A DNA stretch of 64,000 nucleotides from Arthrobacter sp. (lineage in GTDB: Bacteria > Actinomycetota > Actinomycetes > Actinomycetales > Micrococcaceae), in contig JAITLQ010000005.1 of the NCBI GenBank assembly GCA_031277795.1, positions 186,001 to 250,000 of the forward strand, in the 5' to 3' direction. Positions 62,588 through 64,000 of the stretch are shown here, piece after piece. A program made the translations under genes and the position numbers. Position 1 is the stretch's first letter. The number at the start of each line of letters is the position of its first letter. The notes beneath the pieces were generated by a model. That model saw nothing but the letters and a program-made list of their open reading frames with translations, searched no databases and was not told where the DNA came from.

Positions 62588-64000
62588 TCAGGCCTTCGCG
62601 AACGGGCTCACGGCCCCGTCGAAGGACTCGTCGTAGCTGCCGCCGTCGAGGTCGGCCGCGATGCGCGCCGCCGTGCGGCGGCCCATGCGAACGGCGCCGT
62701 CGACGTGCTGGTAGCCCTCGCCGGCCAGATCGGAGGACGCGAAGTAGATCGGGCCGACGGCGTCGTTCTGGGTGGGGCCGAAGCGGTGCAGGCCGCCCAG
62801 GTCGTAGCTGGTCGCGTAGGCGCCGCGGGTCCACTCCTCCGAGCCGAAGTCGGAGAGGTAGAAGACCTCGGGGTTGAGGGTCTCCTCGCCGAGGAAGGCG
62901 GCCATGGACTCGAGGATGGCGGTGCGGCGCTCCTCCTCGCCCAGGGCCCACATGGCGTCGGCCTTTTCGTCGGAGATGAAGCCGACCAGCGTGCCGCGGG
63001 CGTCGTCCAGGAAGGTGTTGTCGTAGATCTCCTGGACCAGCGAGCTGGGGGAGAAGCAGGTGCCGGAGAGGCCCTGCTCGCGCCAGAACGGGCGGTCGTA
63101 CACGGCGTGCACCTTGATGACCAGGCCCATGGACTGGTGCTGGTGGGTCACCTGCTGCCAGCGCGGCAGCGGCGGCACGAACGAGGGGCGGGTGTAGAGG
63201 TTCGGCGGGATCGCCAGGATGACGCGCTTGGCGGAGACGGACACGTCCTTGCCGTGGGCCACGACGGAGCCCTCTGACCACTCGAGGTTGAGCATGGGGT
63301 TGTTCAGGAAGATGTCGTCGGCGCCGATGCGCTCGGCCATCTTCAGGGAGACGCCCTGCATGGTGGTGGACATGCGGCGATCGAGGATGAAGTCCTCGTC
63401 CACCAGGTTGGAGAAGGAACCGGCGGAGGAGGCCATGAGCAGCGCCTGCAGGGCCGAGAAGGTCTTCGCGGGCTTGGTCAGCATGCCGCCGGCGATGAAG
63501 AGGCCGACGCACTCCACGGCCACGGGGTCGGAGGTCTTGGACTCGAGCCAGTGGTGGAAGGAGATCGTGTCGAGCTCCTTGGCGTCGGGGTGCTCCCACG
63601 GCTTGTCGGGGTTCACCTGGGCGGCCAGCTCGTCCATGATCGCGATGAGCTTGTCGATCTCGCCGACGGTGGCCTCGCCGACCGGGAAGTCCTCGCCCGT
63701 GTAGACGGTGCGCTTGCCGTCGTGATCGATGAAGACGGAGGCGCCCTCCTTCCAACGGGGGTAGGTCTCGATGTCGAGCTCCTCCGCGAGGGAGTACAGG
63801 GCGGTCTGATCGGGGCTGATCCACTGGCCGCCGATCTCGATGGTGGCGCCGCCGATGGTGTCGGTCCAGGTGCGGCCACCCACGCGATCGCGGGCCTCAA
63901 GGATGGCCACGGTCTTGCCGATCTTCTTCAGCTCCAGCGCGGCGGTAAGGCCGGCGGGGCCGGCGCCGACGATGACGACGTCGCGTTCGATGTTCTGCAT
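62588..64000 (-). CDS. flavin amine oxidase, putrescine-oxidase-like
   Basis: The 470-residue protein is an FAD-dependent amine oxidase: the dinucleotide-binding GAGPAGL (residues 12-18), the RVGGRTWTDTIGGATIEIGG segment, and the C-terminal GYQHVDGAVRMGRRTAARIA. Sequence features resemble the putrescine oxidase of Micrococcus/Kocuria and Rhodococcus, which converts putrescine to 4-aminobutanal with release of ammonia and hydrogen peroxide. No signal peptide is seen. The start ATG is at the edge of the window, so upstream control is not visible. It heads the oxidase-stress protein-permease operon. Confidence 0.9.
   Translation of the reverse strand: MQNIERDVVIVGAGPAGLTAALELKKIGKTVAILEARDRVGGRTWTDTIGGATIEIGGQWISPDQTALYSLAEELDIETYPRWKEGASVFIDHDGKRTVYTGEDFPVGEATVGEIDKLIAIMDELAAQVNPDKPWEHPDAKELDTISFHHWLESKTSDPVAVECVGLFIAGGMLTKPAKTFSALQALLMASSAGSFSNLVDEDFILDRRMSTTMQGVSLKMAERIGADDIFLNNPMLNLEWSEGSVVAHGKDVSVSAKRVILAIPPNLYTRPSFVPPLPRWQQVTHQHQSMGLVIKVHAVYDRPFWREQGLSGTCFSPSSLVQEIYDNTFLDDARGTLVGFISDEKADAMWALGEEERRTAILESMAAFLGEETLNPEVFYLSDFGSEEWTRGAYATSYDLGGLHRFGPTQNDAVGPIYFASSDLAGEGYQHVDGAVRMGRRTAARIAADLDGGSYDESFDGAVSPFAKA

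Overview
The window is chromosomal DNA from a high-GC actinobacterium, most probably a member of the Micrococcales (Micrococcaceae-like). The evidence is the strong G/C third-position bias, the gene order recA-recX ... miaB-miaA ... dapF ... hflX-dinG / lexA-LysM, the Pro/Ala-rich tail on IF3, three DUF664/DinB proteins of the kind usually linked to mycothiol, a DUF6318 lipoprotein, and a putrescine-oxidase-type flavoenzyme. No rRNA, tRNA, insertion sequence, prophage or CRISPR array was seen. Most of the sequence is ordinary core genome, with a few accessory insertions.

Layout. 1-2.6 kb: recA and recX. 2.6-6.9 kb: loosely packed genes (class II glutamine amidotransferase, FusB-type EF-G-binding zinc protein, luciferase-like monooxygenase, DUF664 protein), separated by 430-470 bp spacers full of repeats and hairpins. 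7-9.6 kb: miaB-miaA (tRNA i6A37/ms2i6A37 modification). 9.8-10.7 kb: DinB and AhpD-like pair. 10.8-17.8 kb: a six-gene operon for a family-5 peptide ABC transporter, a C39-like cysteine peptidase and an XRE/cupin regulator. 18-21.5 kb: glutathionyl-hydroquinone-reductase-like protein, dapF, and a lower-GC pair encoding a PKD-like exported protein and a DUF6318 lipoprotein. 21.6-27.5 kb: rRNA-methyltransferase-like gene, hflX, dinG, lexA and a divergent SOS-type LysM membrane gene. 27.7-33.3 kb: hisC-hisB-hisH-small membrane protein-hisA-sseB-MFS. 33.5-37.6 kb: DUF1844, infC-rpmI-rplT, TrmH-family methyltransferase, Nudix hydrolase. 37.8-45.4 kb: pyroglutamyl peptidase, LppM-like lipoprotein, pheS-pheT, YbaK-type deacylase, TetR and VOC proteins. 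45.4-51.5 kb: a Pls/PosA (epsilon-poly-lysine-synthase type) NRPS with an M1 aminopeptidase and a TetR regulator. 51.7-58.9 kb: quinone oxidoreductase divergent from the argC-J-B-D-F-R operon. 58.9-64 kb: a third DinB protein, an SRPBCC protein, and an operon for putrescine-oxidase-like enzyme, universal stress protein and APC permease; the oxidase start codon is the last three bases of the window.

Genes work together in tightly coupled operons: many junctions are 4-bp GTGA/ATGA stop-start overlaps (ABC operon, hisA-sseB-MFS, hflX-dinG, TrmH-Nudix, arg operon, stress protein-permease). A recurrent feature is a TANNNT -10 hexamer placed 6-7 nt before the start codon with no Shine-Dalgarno sequence, suggesting leaderless mRNAs for miaB, dapF, hisC, pcp, ybaK, a tetR, argC and the methyltransferase.

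The most interesting loci are the NRPS/M1 peptidase/TetR cluster, which may make and control a cationic homopoly-amino acid; the transporter/C39 peptidase/XRE operon; a possible structured small RNA at about 51580-51690; and the repeat-rich spacers at 3.5 kb and 6.1 kb. All promoter, operator and RNA calls come from reading the sequence and are untested.
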